From positions 62,001 through 126,000 of the forward strand of contig CALJPQ010000010.1 of assembly GCA_937980645.1 (NCBI GenBank): DNA of 64,000 bases, written 5' to 3'. Numbering within the stretch: position 1 is the first letter of the stretch; every line of letters starts with the position of its first letter. Under the pieces are notes generated by a model. That model had not been told where the DNA came from and did not search any database. It saw only the letters and a list, made by a program, of their open reading frames with translations. The position numbers and the translations under genes are program-made. This document shows positions 11,910 through 19,841 of this stretch, in pieces. This DNA is from an uncultured Saprospiraceae bacterium. GTDB lineage: Bacteria; Bacteroidota; Bacteroidia; Chitinophagales; Saprospiraceae.

Positions 11910-13418
11910 TTATACTGGTACTTCTATTTTCGGGCAATCCAGCCACTGGCGCACAATGGCTTCCGTGTCTTCGGGCCGTTCGTTTTGGTGTCGGAATTGG
12001 CCGTGTTTGAGATCAATTTCGTACTCGCGGGCGTAGCGGTGGTAGTTTTGGCCGATATCTTTAAGGGCGCTGATGATGTAATGGAGTTCAGCATCGGTCA
12101 TGGTGGGATGGAGCGAGAGGCGCACCCATCCGGGTTTTTCGCTGAGGTCGCCGGCGTCAATTTTACTGACGATTTCACAGGAGCGCTCTTGAGAGATGCC
12201 GAAGAGGAAGTGCCCATAGGTGCCGGCGCAGGCGCAGCCGCCGCGCACCTGGATCCCATAGCGGTCGTTGAGCAATTTGACGGCGAGGTTGTAGTGCAGC
12301 CCTTCGATGGTGAAGGAGACCACTCCGATGCGGTGTTCGTTGTGGCGTTCCAGCACATTGAGCCAGGGCAGATCGTCGGTTTCGCGCCAAAAGGTTTGGA
12401 GCAGTTCGTGTTCCCGTTCCAGGATGTGGTCGGTGCCCATTTGCTCTTTGAGGCGGATGGCTAAGGCGGCTTTGATGGTCTGGAGGATGGGCGGGGTGCC
12501 TCCATCTTCACGCACCTCGATGTCTTCGATGTAGTGGTGGCCCCCCCAGGGGTTCGTCCACAGGACGGTGCCACCACCCGGGTTGTCGGGTATGCGGTTG
12601 TGGTAAAGGGCTTTATTGAACACCAATACGCCAGGAGTGCCCGGGCCGCCGAGGAATTTGTGGGGGGAGAAATAGATGGCGTCCAGTTGTTTCAGCGGGT
12701 CGGCGGGGTGCATGTTAATATCAATGTACGGAGCAGTGCAGGCAAAGTCCACGAAGCAGTAGCCGCCATGTCGGTGCATGAGGGCTGCCGTTTCGTGGTA
12801 AGGGGTAAGGATGCCCGTAACGTTACTGCCTGAAGTGATGGCGGCGATTTTGAGCGGGCGGTTGTGGTACTGGCAGAGCAGTTGTTCCAGATGACGCAAG
12901 TTCATGTGGCCATTTTCATCGGGCGGGATGATGATCACATCGCAAATGGTTTCTAACCAGGAGGTCTGATTGCTGTGGTGTTCCATGTGGGTACAGAAGA
13001 CCACTGGTCGCTCTTCGGGTCGGAAGTGGATGCGTTCCTGAAAGCGTTCATGGATGCGCAAGCCGAGCATGCGCTGGAGTTTGTTCACCACGCCCGTCAT
13101 GCCCGAATAGGCGGCGATGAGGGCATCGCCGTCGTTAGCATTTACATGGCGTTTGATGATTTTCTGGGCTGCATGATAGGCCTGCGTCATGAGGCTTCCG
13201 GTCAGGTTTGTCTCCGTGTGGGTGTTGGCCATGTAAGCCCCGATGCGCTGGCTAAGGCATTCTTCGATAGGGCCATAGAGGCGCCCGCTAGCGATCCAGT
13301 CGGCATAGACGAGCGGCTTTTCGCCGTAAGGGGTGCGGATGCGGTGGCGTATGCCGACAATATTCTGTCGAAAGGGTTGGAAATACTCTTCTAAACGAAC
13401 GCCCATAGCGGTGAACAT
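11910..13418 (-). CDS. Class V aminotransferase, cysteine desulfurase/selenocysteine lyase-like
   Basis: The frame could start at 13445, but a perfect minus-strand -7 element (TACTTTTG, 13433-13440) lies inside that extension, so the ATG at 13416-13418 (502 residues) is preferred; 13406 is also possible. The PLP-dependent family removes sulfur or selenium from cysteine or selenocysteine, or acts as an aminotransferase or lyase. Visible are the NTHTETNLTGS and EHHSNQTSW segments, FVDFACTAPYID with the cofactor Asp, the Schiff-base lysine in SPHKFLGGPGTPG (about residue 254 from the chosen start), and RGGCACAGTYGH with a cysteine at the position of the catalytic loop. It is about 100 residues longer than SufS or IscS, as in a Bacteroidota subgroup of unknown substrate, so I give no gene symbol. 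No suf or isc genes are adjacent. Convergent with ftsY (20 bases between stops), divergent from prs. Confidence 0.88.
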   Translation of the reverse strand: MFTAMGVRLEEYFQPFRQNIVGIRHRIRTPYGEKPLVYADWIASGRLYGPIEECLSQRIGAYMANTHTETNLTGSLMTQAYHAAQKIIKRHVNANDGDALIAAYSGMTGVVNKLQRMLGLRIHERFQERIHFRPEERPVVFCTHMEHHSNQTSWLETICDVIIIPPDENGHMNLRHLEQLLCQYHNRPLKIAAITSGSNVTGILTPYHETAALMHRHGGYCFVDFACTAPYIDINMHPADPLKQLDAIYFSPHKFLGGPGTPGVLVFNKALYHNRIPDNPGGGTVLWTNPWGGHHYIEDIEVREDGGTPPILQTIKAALAIRLKEQMGTDHILEREHELLQTFWRETDDLPWLNVLERHNEHRIGVVSFTIEGLHYNLAVKLLNDRYGIQVRGGCACAGTYGHFLFGISQERSCEIVSKIDAGDLSEKPGWVRLSLHPTMTDAELHYIISALKDIGQNYHRYAREYEIDLKHGQFRHQNERPEDTEAIVRQWLDCPKIEVPV

Positions 13419-13430
13419 TTTTTGTCTTTG

Positions 13431-13466
13431 GGCAAAAGTAGCCATTGGTACCGACGTACTTTTGCC
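13431..13466. promoter_or_regulatory. Mirror-image divergent -7 elements between desulfurase-like gene and prs
   Basis: GGCAAAAGTA (13431-13440) and TACTTTTGCC (13457-13466) are a perfect 10-bp inverted repeat. Each half contains an exact TAnnTTTG (TACTTTTG): minus strand at 13440-13433 for the desulfurase-like gene and plus strand at 13457-13464 for prs. Neither has a convincing TTTG -33 element at normal spacing; TTTG at 13427-13430 is 26 bases from the plus-strand element. Confidence 0.55.
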
Positions 13467-13534
13467 GAAAATTTAGCGAGCGCTTGCAAATTCACCACTC
13501 CGAACCACCCAACCCACCCTACGCTGGCAACACC

Positions 13535-14494
13535 ATGCCCGAAGTCAAACTTTTTGCCTGCTCAGCCTCTGAGAAATTAGCCCAGGAAATCGCCTTCTAC
13601 TACGATGAGCCACTCGGCCAAAAAGTACTTAATCGCTTTAGCGATGGCGAGATGCAGCCCATTATCCAGGAAAGCGTGCGCGGCGCCTTTGTCTTTTTCA
13701 TCCAAAGCACCCATCCGCCACACGACAACCTGATGGAACTGCTGCTGTGCATTGACGCCGCCCGACGCGCCTCAGCGGGTTACATCACGGCGGTCATCCC
13801 GTACTTTGGCTATGCCCGCCAGGACCGCAAGGACATGCCTCGCGTACCTATCAGTGCCAAACTCATCGCCAACCTGCTAACCACCGCCGGCGCTAACCGA
13901 ATCATGACCATGGATCTGCACGCCGACCAGGTACAGGGCTTCTTCGATATCCCGGTGGACCACCTGCGCTCCGAAGCCATCTACATCCCTTATCTAGAAA
14001 ACAACATTGACCTCTCTAACGTCGTCTTTGCCAGCCCCGACGTGGGCGGCGTTAAGCGCGCCCGCGAATTTTCCAAACACTTCAAACGCGACCTCGTCAT
14101 TTGCGACAAATACCGCTCACGCGCCAATCAGGTCGAGTCTATCACCGTCATCGGCGACGTCAGCGGTGCCGATGTCATCCTGGTAGATGACCTGGTAGAT
14201 ACCGCCGGCACCCTGTGCAAAGCCGCCGACGCCCTCATCGGAAAAGGCGCCCGCTCCGTGCGCGCCATCTGCACCCACCCCGTGCTCTCGGGCAAGGCCT
14301 ACGAAAACATCGAAAAGTCCCAACTCACCGAACTCATCGTTTGCGATACTATCCCCTTAAAGAAAAACTGCGCCAAAATTAAAGTGCTCTCGACGGCCAA
14401 ACTCTTCTCGCGAGCCATACGAAACACCGTCGAACACAAATCTATTGCGGCTCTCTACCACTGGAAAAACCCGGTAAACCCGCCGCTTCCTTGA
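13535..14494 (+). CDS. prs: Ribose-phosphate pyrophosphokinase (PRPP synthetase)
   Basis: The ATG at 13535 gives 319 residues beginning MPEVKLFACSASEKLA, the usual length and start; the in-frame TTG at 13445 lies upstream of the likely promoter and is rejected. The enzyme makes PRPP from ribose 5-phosphate and ATP for nucleotide, His and Trp synthesis in the cytosol. Key segments are GEMQPIIQESVRG, FIQSTHPPHDNLMEL, the flexible catalytic loop YARQDRKDMPRVPISAKL, MDLHADQVQGFFDIPVDHL, and the PRPP-binding loop VILVDDLVDTAGTLCKA. It has its own promoter (-7 at 13457-13464, leader of about 65 bases). A promoter-like element and a terminator follow at 14522-14616. Confidence 0.98.
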   Translation: MPEVKLFACSASEKLAQEIAFYYDEPLGQKVLNRFSDGEMQPIIQESVRGAFVFFIQSTHPPHDNLMELLLCIDAARRASAGYITAVIPYFGYARQDRKDMPRVPISAKLIANLLTTAGANRIMTMDLHADQVQGFFDIPVDHLRSEAIYIPYLENNIDLSNVVFASPDVGGVKRAREFSKHFKRDLVICDKYRSRANQVESITVIGDVSGADVILVDDLVDTAGTLCKAADALIGKGARSVRAICTHPVLSGKAYENIEKSQLTELIVCDTIPLKKNCAKIKVLSTAKLFSRAIRNTVEHKSIAALYHWKNPVNPPLP

Positions 14495-14521
14495 AAAATC
14501 CCGCCGTTCCGTAAATGGTGC

Positions 14522-14553
14522 TTGTGGGCCGAAAAATACCGCCCTTATCTTTG
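14522..14553 (+). promoter_or_regulatory. Bacteroidota promoter TTG-N21-TATCTTTG
   Basis: TTG at 14522-14524, a 21-base spacer, then an exact TAnnTTTG at 14546-14553. Initiation would be at about 14560, only some 25 bases before a classic terminator hairpin. Either it makes a short RNA of about 55-60 bases or it is the promoter of the rhodanese gene with an attenuator in its leader. Confidence 0.5.
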
Positions 14554-14583
14554 TTCCAGTTTTCTCATAGTATGTTTTGATTT

Positions 14584-14616
14584 TCCTACTGCTCGTAGTT
14601 GGCAGTAGGATTTTTT
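14584..14616 (+). terminator. Rho-independent terminator
   Basis: Perfect 9-bp stem TCCTACTGC (14584-14592) / GCAGTAGGA (14602-14610), 9-base loop, then six T (14611-14616). It lies 90 bases after the prs stop and just downstream of the 14522-14553 promoter. Confidence 0.75.
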
Positions 14617-14784
14617 ACATCTACTCGGCCCTCGCCCTCGGCGTTTATTCCGGTTTCCCCCTTCTATACAAGGTTTTGGCCCCTTTGTGTTGCCAGAACA
14701 GTTTGAATCCTCCCAGCCACTGCGGTGTTTTTTTCGTACACCTGGCATTTTAATCGCTCTCCTGGCAGAACTTTGCCGCATCTT

Positions 14785-15291
14785 ATGAGAATTAAAAAGT
14801 CTATCGTGGCCGGCGGGCTGCTCTTAGTAGCAGCCGCCGGCTGCAGCCAGGCACAGAGCGGAGCGTATCGAACACTCCTGCGCACACTACTTAGCCATAG
14901 TGTGCCCGAGATAAGCGTGTCAGAGGCAGCCGCCAACACCTCCCGATACCTCTTTTTGGATGCGCGCGAGGCTCGCGAATACGAGGTAAGCCACATCGCC
15001 CAGGCGCGTTGGGTTGGCTACGAGACCTTTGACCTGACACGGTTGAAAGACGTGGATAAAAACACCCCTATTGTCGTCTATTGCTCCGTGGGCTATCGAA
15101 GCGAAAAAGTTGCCGAGCAACTCTTGGCCGCCGGCTTCACAAAGGTCTGGAACCTTTACGGCGGCATCTTTGAGTGGGTCAATGCCGGAAATCCGGTGTA
15201 TAATGCTGCAGGCCCTACGGAAGAAGTTCATGCCTACGACCGAACCTGGGGCGTCTGGCTCCGGCGTGGGAAAAAGGTGTACGGAAAGTGA
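14785..15291 (+). CDS. Rhodanese-domain lipoprotein
   Basis: The ATG at 14785 gives a 168-residue protein with a lipoprotein signal (MRIKKSIVAGGLLLVAAAGC, lipid Cys at 20), which the longer upstream frame would bury. The rest is one rhodanese fold: VPEISVSEAAA, the FLDAREAREYEVSHI segment, and the active-site loop YCSVGYRSEKVA with Cys at about 100, then AGFTKVWNLYGGIFEWVNAG. Rhodaneses carry sulfane sulfur as a persulfide on this Cys; in a periplasmic, membrane-anchored form the physiological acceptor is not known. The C-terminal tail is basic (WLRRGKKVYGK). It is a single gene with a leader of about 225 bases if transcribed from the 14546 element. Confidence 0.9.
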   Translation: MRIKKSIVAGGLLLVAAAGCSQAQSGAYRTLLRTLLSHSVPEISVSEAAANTSRYLFLDAREAREYEVSHIAQARWVGYETFDLTRLKDVDKNTPIVVYCSVGYRSEKVAEQLLAAGFTKVWNLYGGIFEWVNAGNPVYNAAGPTEEVHAYDRTWGVWLRRGKKVYGK

Positions 15292-15457
15292 AAAATGGCG
15301 GCACATGCAGAGATAAGCACCGTTTTCCAGCAACCTTGTTGATGCTGAAAAACCGGCAGAGCGTACATGGCTGCCTATGGTCATTCGTTGAATGCCTGAC
15401 CCGCTGAGCAGGCCATCTTTATTTCATCTTATCCTGCTTTTTGTCTTTTCTTCCAAC

Positions 15458-15488
15458 AAAAAACCCGGCGCAACTTGCGTCGGCCGGG
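15458..15488 (-). terminator. Rho-independent terminator (minus strand)
   Basis: Read on the minus strand, CCCGGC (15488-15483) pairs with GCCGGG (15469-15464) and is followed by six T (15463-15458); an inner GCAA/TTGC can extend the fold. It would end a leftward transcript from the PAP2-family gene, 238 bases past that gene's stop, or from a separate small transcript within 15489-15725. In 15292-15725 (434 bases) I see no gene, only this element. Confidence 0.65.
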
Positions 15489-15725
15489 CATAGTCAATTC
15501 CTAACCTTTTAAACTACTGAACTCTTTTTCAATAAGGCAAGAGGCGACAGTAGCAAAGGTTGATTTCTCTTTTGAGATACTGCGTTACGCAGCATTTAAG
15601 TTAGCGTTAATTTTTTCAGGAGTAACAGCAGAGCATGGCGCACCTGCCTTTAATAGTGTTAGTTGGATGCCGCTGCGCAGGTGTCGCGCATCCGTTTGGC
15701 TGTTTGCCTGTAGTTTTATGCACCT

Positions 15726-17069
15726 CTATCGCGCGCGCAGGCGCACTTTTTCCCACACATATTGTCCGATTTGACGACCGTTGAGGCGGCCGCTTTCGTT
15801 GCCATGTCGGTAGTGAATGCCTCCGTAGAGGCGGCTCATGGCAGCCTGGTCAGAGGCCTCGTAAAAGGAGGCGAAAGTGCGCGGTTTCATGCCGAATTCT
15901 ACCTCAGTGCTGTCGGTGAAGGAGAAGTTGTCGCCTAAAAGGTTGGTCAGTATAGTAGCTGCTGCGCCGGATATAGTAGCGTGCCCGCTGGTGTGCTCCG
16001 GAAACGGGGGCGTTTCGATAAAGGGTCTCCAATCGGGATCAATGTGCCGATTGATGTATGTTTCAGGGCGTAACAGGGCACTGGTGTATTTTTCGGCCCA
16101 GCAGCTGATGAAGCCATCCGCCACAGCAAGGGAGACTAAGGCGTATGCCTCAGCCGCCTGAATGAGGGAGGCATTTGCCTTTCGGCAGGCGTACATGGTG
16201 ATGTTAATCCAATGGCCAGTGGGACTGATTTTTTTGATTGCTACCATAAGGTGGCCTGCCGTCGTCATCTCGAAGGGGTTGCAGTCCCAGTACAGAGCCG
16301 TTTCGCGCTCGAAGTCGGTCAGTTTTTGGCTGATGTTGTACACTTCCATAGCGGCTTTGTAAAACTCGCTATTCTTGTCTTCGCTATAGGGGATAGGCAG
16401 TTTGGGTTTGAACTGCCGGGCCGAGTCGAGCGTCCAGGGTCGTATGGTTTTCCAGTGCGGTTCCAGGGCATCAGCGTGTTGTGGAGGTGTAGGCACCCAT
16501 CGGGAGGGATTTTTGGCGTCAATGGTGAATTTGGGCAAGCTGCGCGTCTGGGCATAATTATCGCTTTTCGACCACGTAATAATGTGGTCGGCGACCGCTT
16601 CACCATAGGCTACCGAGCGCTCATAGACGTCGCGCGGGATGTCCATACGGGTGAAGTCGGCGAGCATCGAGTCCTTGAGCGCGTCGATACTCTCCTCTGA
16701 GAAGACTAAGTGGCGCCCCACTTTGGTCAGGGCCGTGATGGAGGCCAGCGGGAAACAATACGCTTTGCCTGCTTCAGGTTGAGGCACGTCCGACAGGCCG
16801 TTCACCTGCCCTGCCAGCGAGCGATAGCCCTCGTAGCCCGGGCGCAGAGCTTCATAAGCCGCTATGGCCGAATAGGCATAGATGCGCGACGCCACCGGTG
16901 GGGAGAATATGTCGTGCCGCATAATGTCGGTGATACGCCGCATGCCTCGGTGCAATAGTTCAGGGTTTTCTGCCTGTGTTTTGTAAGCGTCGGATTGGCA
17001 GCCCGTGATGAAGGCAAGAGCCACGGCGAGGCTCAATGTCCAAAATGGCCGGGAAGTAAATATGCGCAT
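15726..17069 (-). CDS. PAP2/vanadium haloperoxidase-family lipoprotein
   Basis: 447 residues with a lipoprotein-type signal (cleavage at ITGC, Cys at about 24). The acid phosphatase/haloperoxidase triad is visible: KYTSALLRPETYI (K-x6-RP type, about 320-332), PFPEHTSGHATISG (the PSGH motif with Thr for Pro-Ser spacing, about 351-364), and SRLYGGIHYRHGNESG (SR-x5-H, about 405-420). These residues bind phosphate or vanadate. The long helical N-terminal half with YSAIAAYEALRPGYEGYRSL and the size match a Bacteroidota group annotated as 'phosphatase PAP2' or vanadium-dependent haloperoxidase; which activity applies cannot be read from sequence. Likely periplasmic and membrane-anchored. Single gene with promoter at 17093-17100. 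Confidence 0.88.
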   Translation of the reverse strand: MRIFTSRPFWTLSLAVALAFITGCQSDAYKTQAENPELLHRGMRRITDIMRHDIFSPPVASRIYAYSAIAAYEALRPGYEGYRSLAGQVNGLSDVPQPEAGKAYCFPLASITALTKVGRHLVFSEESIDALKDSMLADFTRMDIPRDVYERSVAYGEAVADHIITWSKSDNYAQTRSLPKFTIDAKNPSRWVPTPPQHADALEPHWKTIRPWTLDSARQFKPKLPIPYSEDKNSEFYKAAMEVYNISQKLTDFERETALYWDCNPFEMTTAGHLMVAIKKISPTGHWINITMYACRKANASLIQAAEAYALVSLAVADGFISCWAEKYTSALLRPETYINRHIDPDWRPFIETPPFPEHTSGHATISGAAATILTNLLGDNFSFTDSTEVEFGMKPRTFASFYEASDQAAMSRLYGGIHYRHGNESGRLNGRQIGQYVWEKVRLRAR

Positions 17070-17092
17070 AGGTAGTACCTCTTTTACGAAGG

Positions 17093-17100
17093 CAAAGGTA
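17093..17100 (-). promoter_or_regulatory. -7 element (TACCTTTG) of PAP2-family gene
   Basis: Exact TAnnTTTG on the minus strand, 23 bases upstream of the ATG at 17069. The leader would be about 17 bases. No clear TTTG -33. Confidence 0.5.
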
Positions 17101-17315
17101 GCATGACCTATTACTCGCTCAGGCAGTGCACTGGCTGATTTGTATCATCTCCGACCATTCACCTGGTGCGCAGTAGCAGACAAAATGCCCTGGGATATAC
17201 GACTTGACACGCATCACATTCGTCAGAAACTTATATCAACGAACAGCATCCAACATCGCCCGTACCTTAGTCGTTGTTAATGCAACATTTCACAAAAAAT
17301 ACCCTCATCACAGAC

Positions 17316-17582
17316 ATGAAACGCGAATCCATCCTCTTAGGCTTTTTAGGCGGCTTAGCCATAGGCGCTGCATTAGGTATCCTCTTTGCCCCCGACAAGG
17401 GCGAACGCACGCGCGAGCGCCTGCGCCGCAAAGGCGAGGAATATCTGGACGACGTACGCGAAAAACTGGATGACCTCGTGGAGGAAATGACCGAAAAATT
17501 CGAGGACGTGGTCAACGAAGCTACTGGCCGGGTACGTCGCGCCACCGAAAAGGCGGAAGAAGAGGGCTTCGGTTCTATCTAA
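17316..17582 (+). CDS. YtxH-domain small membrane protein
   Basis: The ATG at 17316 gives 88 residues starting MKRESILLGFLGGLAIGAAL, a glycine-rich membrane helix followed by the family signature GILFAPDKGERTRERLRRKG and then an acidic/basic amphipathic coiled helix (about 45-80). YtxH-like proteins are general-stress-associated in Firmicutes and common single genes in Bacteroidota; their role is unknown. A TACCTTAG sequence (17263-17270, one mismatch to the -7 consensus) lies upstream. Confidence 0.88.
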   Translation: MKRESILLGFLGGLAIGAALGILFAPDKGERTRERLRRKGEEYLDDVREKLDDLVEEMTEKFEDVVNEATGRVRRATEKAEEEGFGSI

Positions 17583-17594
17583 ACGCACACCGCG

Positions 17595-18548
17595 TTAAGG
17601 GCCGGCGCAAAGGCGGGCACCCATCTCAGCGTCAGTAAGCACGAAGTAATTGCGTGGATTAGCGGAGCTATGCGCCACATATCGCGGCAGGCTTCGAATG
17701 CCTTGCCGATGTAAGGGGCGTATGTCTTCTGGAATATCCGGCGGTTCTAACACAAAGAAACGCAGCGTAAGAGATCGGCCTTCGCAAGTCATGAGAGTGG
17801 CTGTCAGGCGCAGCCATTCTTCTTCCCGGCTTTCGTCGAAGAAGTCGGCAAAAGGGAGGTTTTGCAATTGCGCCACGGCATTTAGCCAATACTGGAACGG
17901 CAAAGCACTTGTGGAGGGGGAGGCACTAAGGGCTTTTTGCTGGGTAGCAGTATCGGTTTTTTCCCAAAAAATACTGCTGTCGGGCGGCCAATGCCAGGCG
18001 ACACGACACACCTGTTCTATGCTGAATGGCAGAAGTTCGCGGCTTCGGAAGTCGTCTAACGTTCGTTCGAAGGAGCCGCGCAGGGCGCCGCGCACGCGAT
18101 ATACGCCCTCGTGCTGCGCAAAGCGAACAAGCGTCCAGGGGCCGCTGGAGTCTTGCCCATCCAGGCCCAGCTGTAGCGAAACCTCGGAGCGATCTTGGAG
18201 CGAAAACCTGAGGTGAATTGGCGATGCCGAGGCAAATGCTGCGACGCCTTCATTTTCTTTCAACGGTGTGAATGGAGTGGTTTGCCCCAATATCTCCAGA
18301 AGGGCCTTCATGGTATCGTTGCTGACCGGCACGATGCGGCCCTCCTGCTCTGCCACCCAGCCCGCAGCCGTGCGCTCCAGAAAAAGATCGGGTTGGCCTT
18401 TGCGGCTGACCTGAATGCGATAAACCGCTTCTGGCACAGGCACCAGGCGACTGCGCAAATCCGACTGGCAGCACCACGGCAGACGACGACCCACATAGCC
18501 CAAGAGCAACACCAACAGAAAGAGCAGAACCAAGTGCTTGTTTTTCAT
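17595..18548 (-). CDS. DUF4340 domain-containing membrane-anchored protein
   Basis: 317 residues. One N-terminal membrane helix (LVLLFLLVLLLGYVG) and then a DUF4340-type periplasmic region: an early IQVSRKGQPDLFLERTAAGWVAEQEG strand pair and VSNDTMKALLEILG, then TPFTPLKENEG and a beta-rich tail including SRELLPFSIEQV. DUF4340 proteins often accompany gliding-motility ABC transporter genes (GldG neighbourhood), but here the neighbour is a helicase gene ending 14 bases upstream, so the two are probably one transcript. No enzymatic motif seen. Confidence 0.82.
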   Translation of the reverse strand: MKNKHLVLLFLLVLLLGYVGRRLPWCCQSDLRSRLVPVPEAVYRIQVSRKGQPDLFLERTAAGWVAEQEGRIVPVSNDTMKALLEILGQTTPFTPLKENEGVAAFASASPIHLRFSLQDRSEVSLQLGLDGQDSSGPWTLVRFAQHEGVYRVRGALRGSFERTLDDFRSRELLPFSIEQVCRVAWHWPPDSSIFWEKTDTATQQKALSASPSTSALPFQYWLNAVAQLQNLPFADFFDESREEEWLRLTATLMTCEGRSLTLRFFVLEPPDIPEDIRPLHRQGIRSLPRYVAHSSANPRNYFVLTDAEMGARLCAGP

Positions 18549-18562
18549 GGACTATCGTTCGG

Positions 18563-19807
18563 CTATTTCTTCTTCCTGCGCTTTTTCTCGAACCACTCCT
18601 CAGCGGCCTCAATTTCGCTCAGGACGTCGCGCCACTTGTCGGGCACGTCTTCGCTGAGGTGAAGCGTTTCGGCGTAGGTTTCCGGGTCCAGTTCGAGTAC
18701 GGCGATTTTTTTGCCCAGATAGGCCTCAATGCGCTGCAATAGTGGTCTTTCCTCGGGGCTGCAGAAGGCAATAGCCTGTCCTTTGCGCTCTCCCCGGCCA
18801 GTGCGCCCGACGCGGTGGACGTAGTTTTCGGCCACTTCGGGCAGGTCGTAATTAATGACGAAATCCACGTCCGGGATATCAATGCCGCGTGCGCTGACGT
18901 CGGTAGCGATGAGGACGCGCACGGTCCCGGAGCGGAATTGCTCGAGCGTTTGCGAGCGTTCAGGCTGGTCTTTGGCGCCGTGTAGGCAGAGGGTCTGCAG
19001 CCCGACGCGCTCCATAGCCTTCTGGACGCGCTCGGCTCTCACGCGTGTGCGCACGAAAGCGAGCACTTTGGCCTCGGGGTGCTCGCGCAGGAAGCGTTCC
19101 AGAAAGAAGCGCTTGTCGTCCATGCCGATGAACGCCACGGCGTGCTGCACGTTTTTCGACACCGGGTCTTGGGGCGATATCTGGATGCGTATGGCGTTGC
19201 TGCGCACAAGCGAATAGGCCAGGCGTTTGATGTCGGCATCAATGGTAGCGGAGAAGAAGAGCGTTTGGCGGCGGCGCGGCAGGCGCTTGAGCAAGTCCTG
19301 GATATCCTGCAGGAAGCCTAACTGCAGCATTCGGTCGGCTTCGTCCACGACCAGGATATGCGCCTCATCTAAAGGCAGATACCCTTGCGCATGGAGGTCG
19401 AACAGGCGGCCGGGCGTAGCCACCACCACATCTACGCCTTTGAGCAGGCGGGCGATTTGTGGAGCCTGCTCCACACCGCCGAAGAGGTCGAGCACCCGGA
19501 CGCGCGTGTGGCGGGCCAGGGTCTGAAAAACACCGGCAATTTGCATGGCCAGCTCGCGCGTCGGCTCCAGCACCACACAGCGCACGCCCTCTGAGCGGGC
19601 CGAGCGCTTGGTGGTGTGCAATCGGTGCACAATAGGTATAGCAAAAGCTGCCGTCTTGCCCGTGCCCGTTTGAGCTACGGCCAGTACATCTTCGCCGTTG
19701 AGGATGTGCGGAATGGCTTTATACTGAATGTCTGTGGGTCGTCGCCAGCCCAGCGCAGCCAGATTTTGCTTGATTTCCTCAGCAATGGGATATTGCTCAA
19801 AGCGCAT
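18563..19807 (-). CDS. DEAD-box RNA helicase (RhlE/CsdA-like)
   Basis: 414 residues with the full helicase core: Q motif WRRPTDIQYKAIP (about 21-33), motif I AQTGTGKT (about 44-51), Ia LEPTRELAMQ, Ib TPGRLFD, II VDEADRML, III FSATID, IV LAFVRTR, V TDVSARGID and VI HRVGRTGRG. The tail is short and lysine/arginine-rich (EKKRRKKK), which would contact RNA. The family unwinds short RNA duplexes in ribosome assembly, mRNA decay or cold adaptation. It is followed after 14 bases by the DUF4340 gene and preceded by the RNA methyltransferase gene (34 bases), all leftward. Confidence 0.96.
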   Translation of the reverse strand: MRFEQYPIAEEIKQNLAALGWRRPTDIQYKAIPHILNGEDVLAVAQTGTGKTAAFAIPIVHRLHTTKRSARSEGVRCVVLEPTRELAMQIAGVFQTLARHTRVRVLDLFGGVEQAPQIARLLKGVDVVVATPGRLFDLHAQGYLPLDEAHILVVDEADRMLQLGFLQDIQDLLKRLPRRRQTLFFSATIDADIKRLAYSLVRSNAIRIQISPQDPVSKNVQHAVAFIGMDDKRFFLERFLREHPEAKVLAFVRTRVRAERVQKAMERVGLQTLCLHGAKDQPERSQTLEQFRSGTVRVLIATDVSARGIDIPDVDFVINYDLPEVAENYVHRVGRTGRGERKGQAIAFCSPEERPLLQRIEAYLGKKIAVLELDPETYAETLHLSEDVPDKWRDVLSEIEAAEEWFEKKRRKKK

Positions 19808-19841
19808 GGAAGTCGCATTAATTGGGTAAAAGGCAGCAGGT

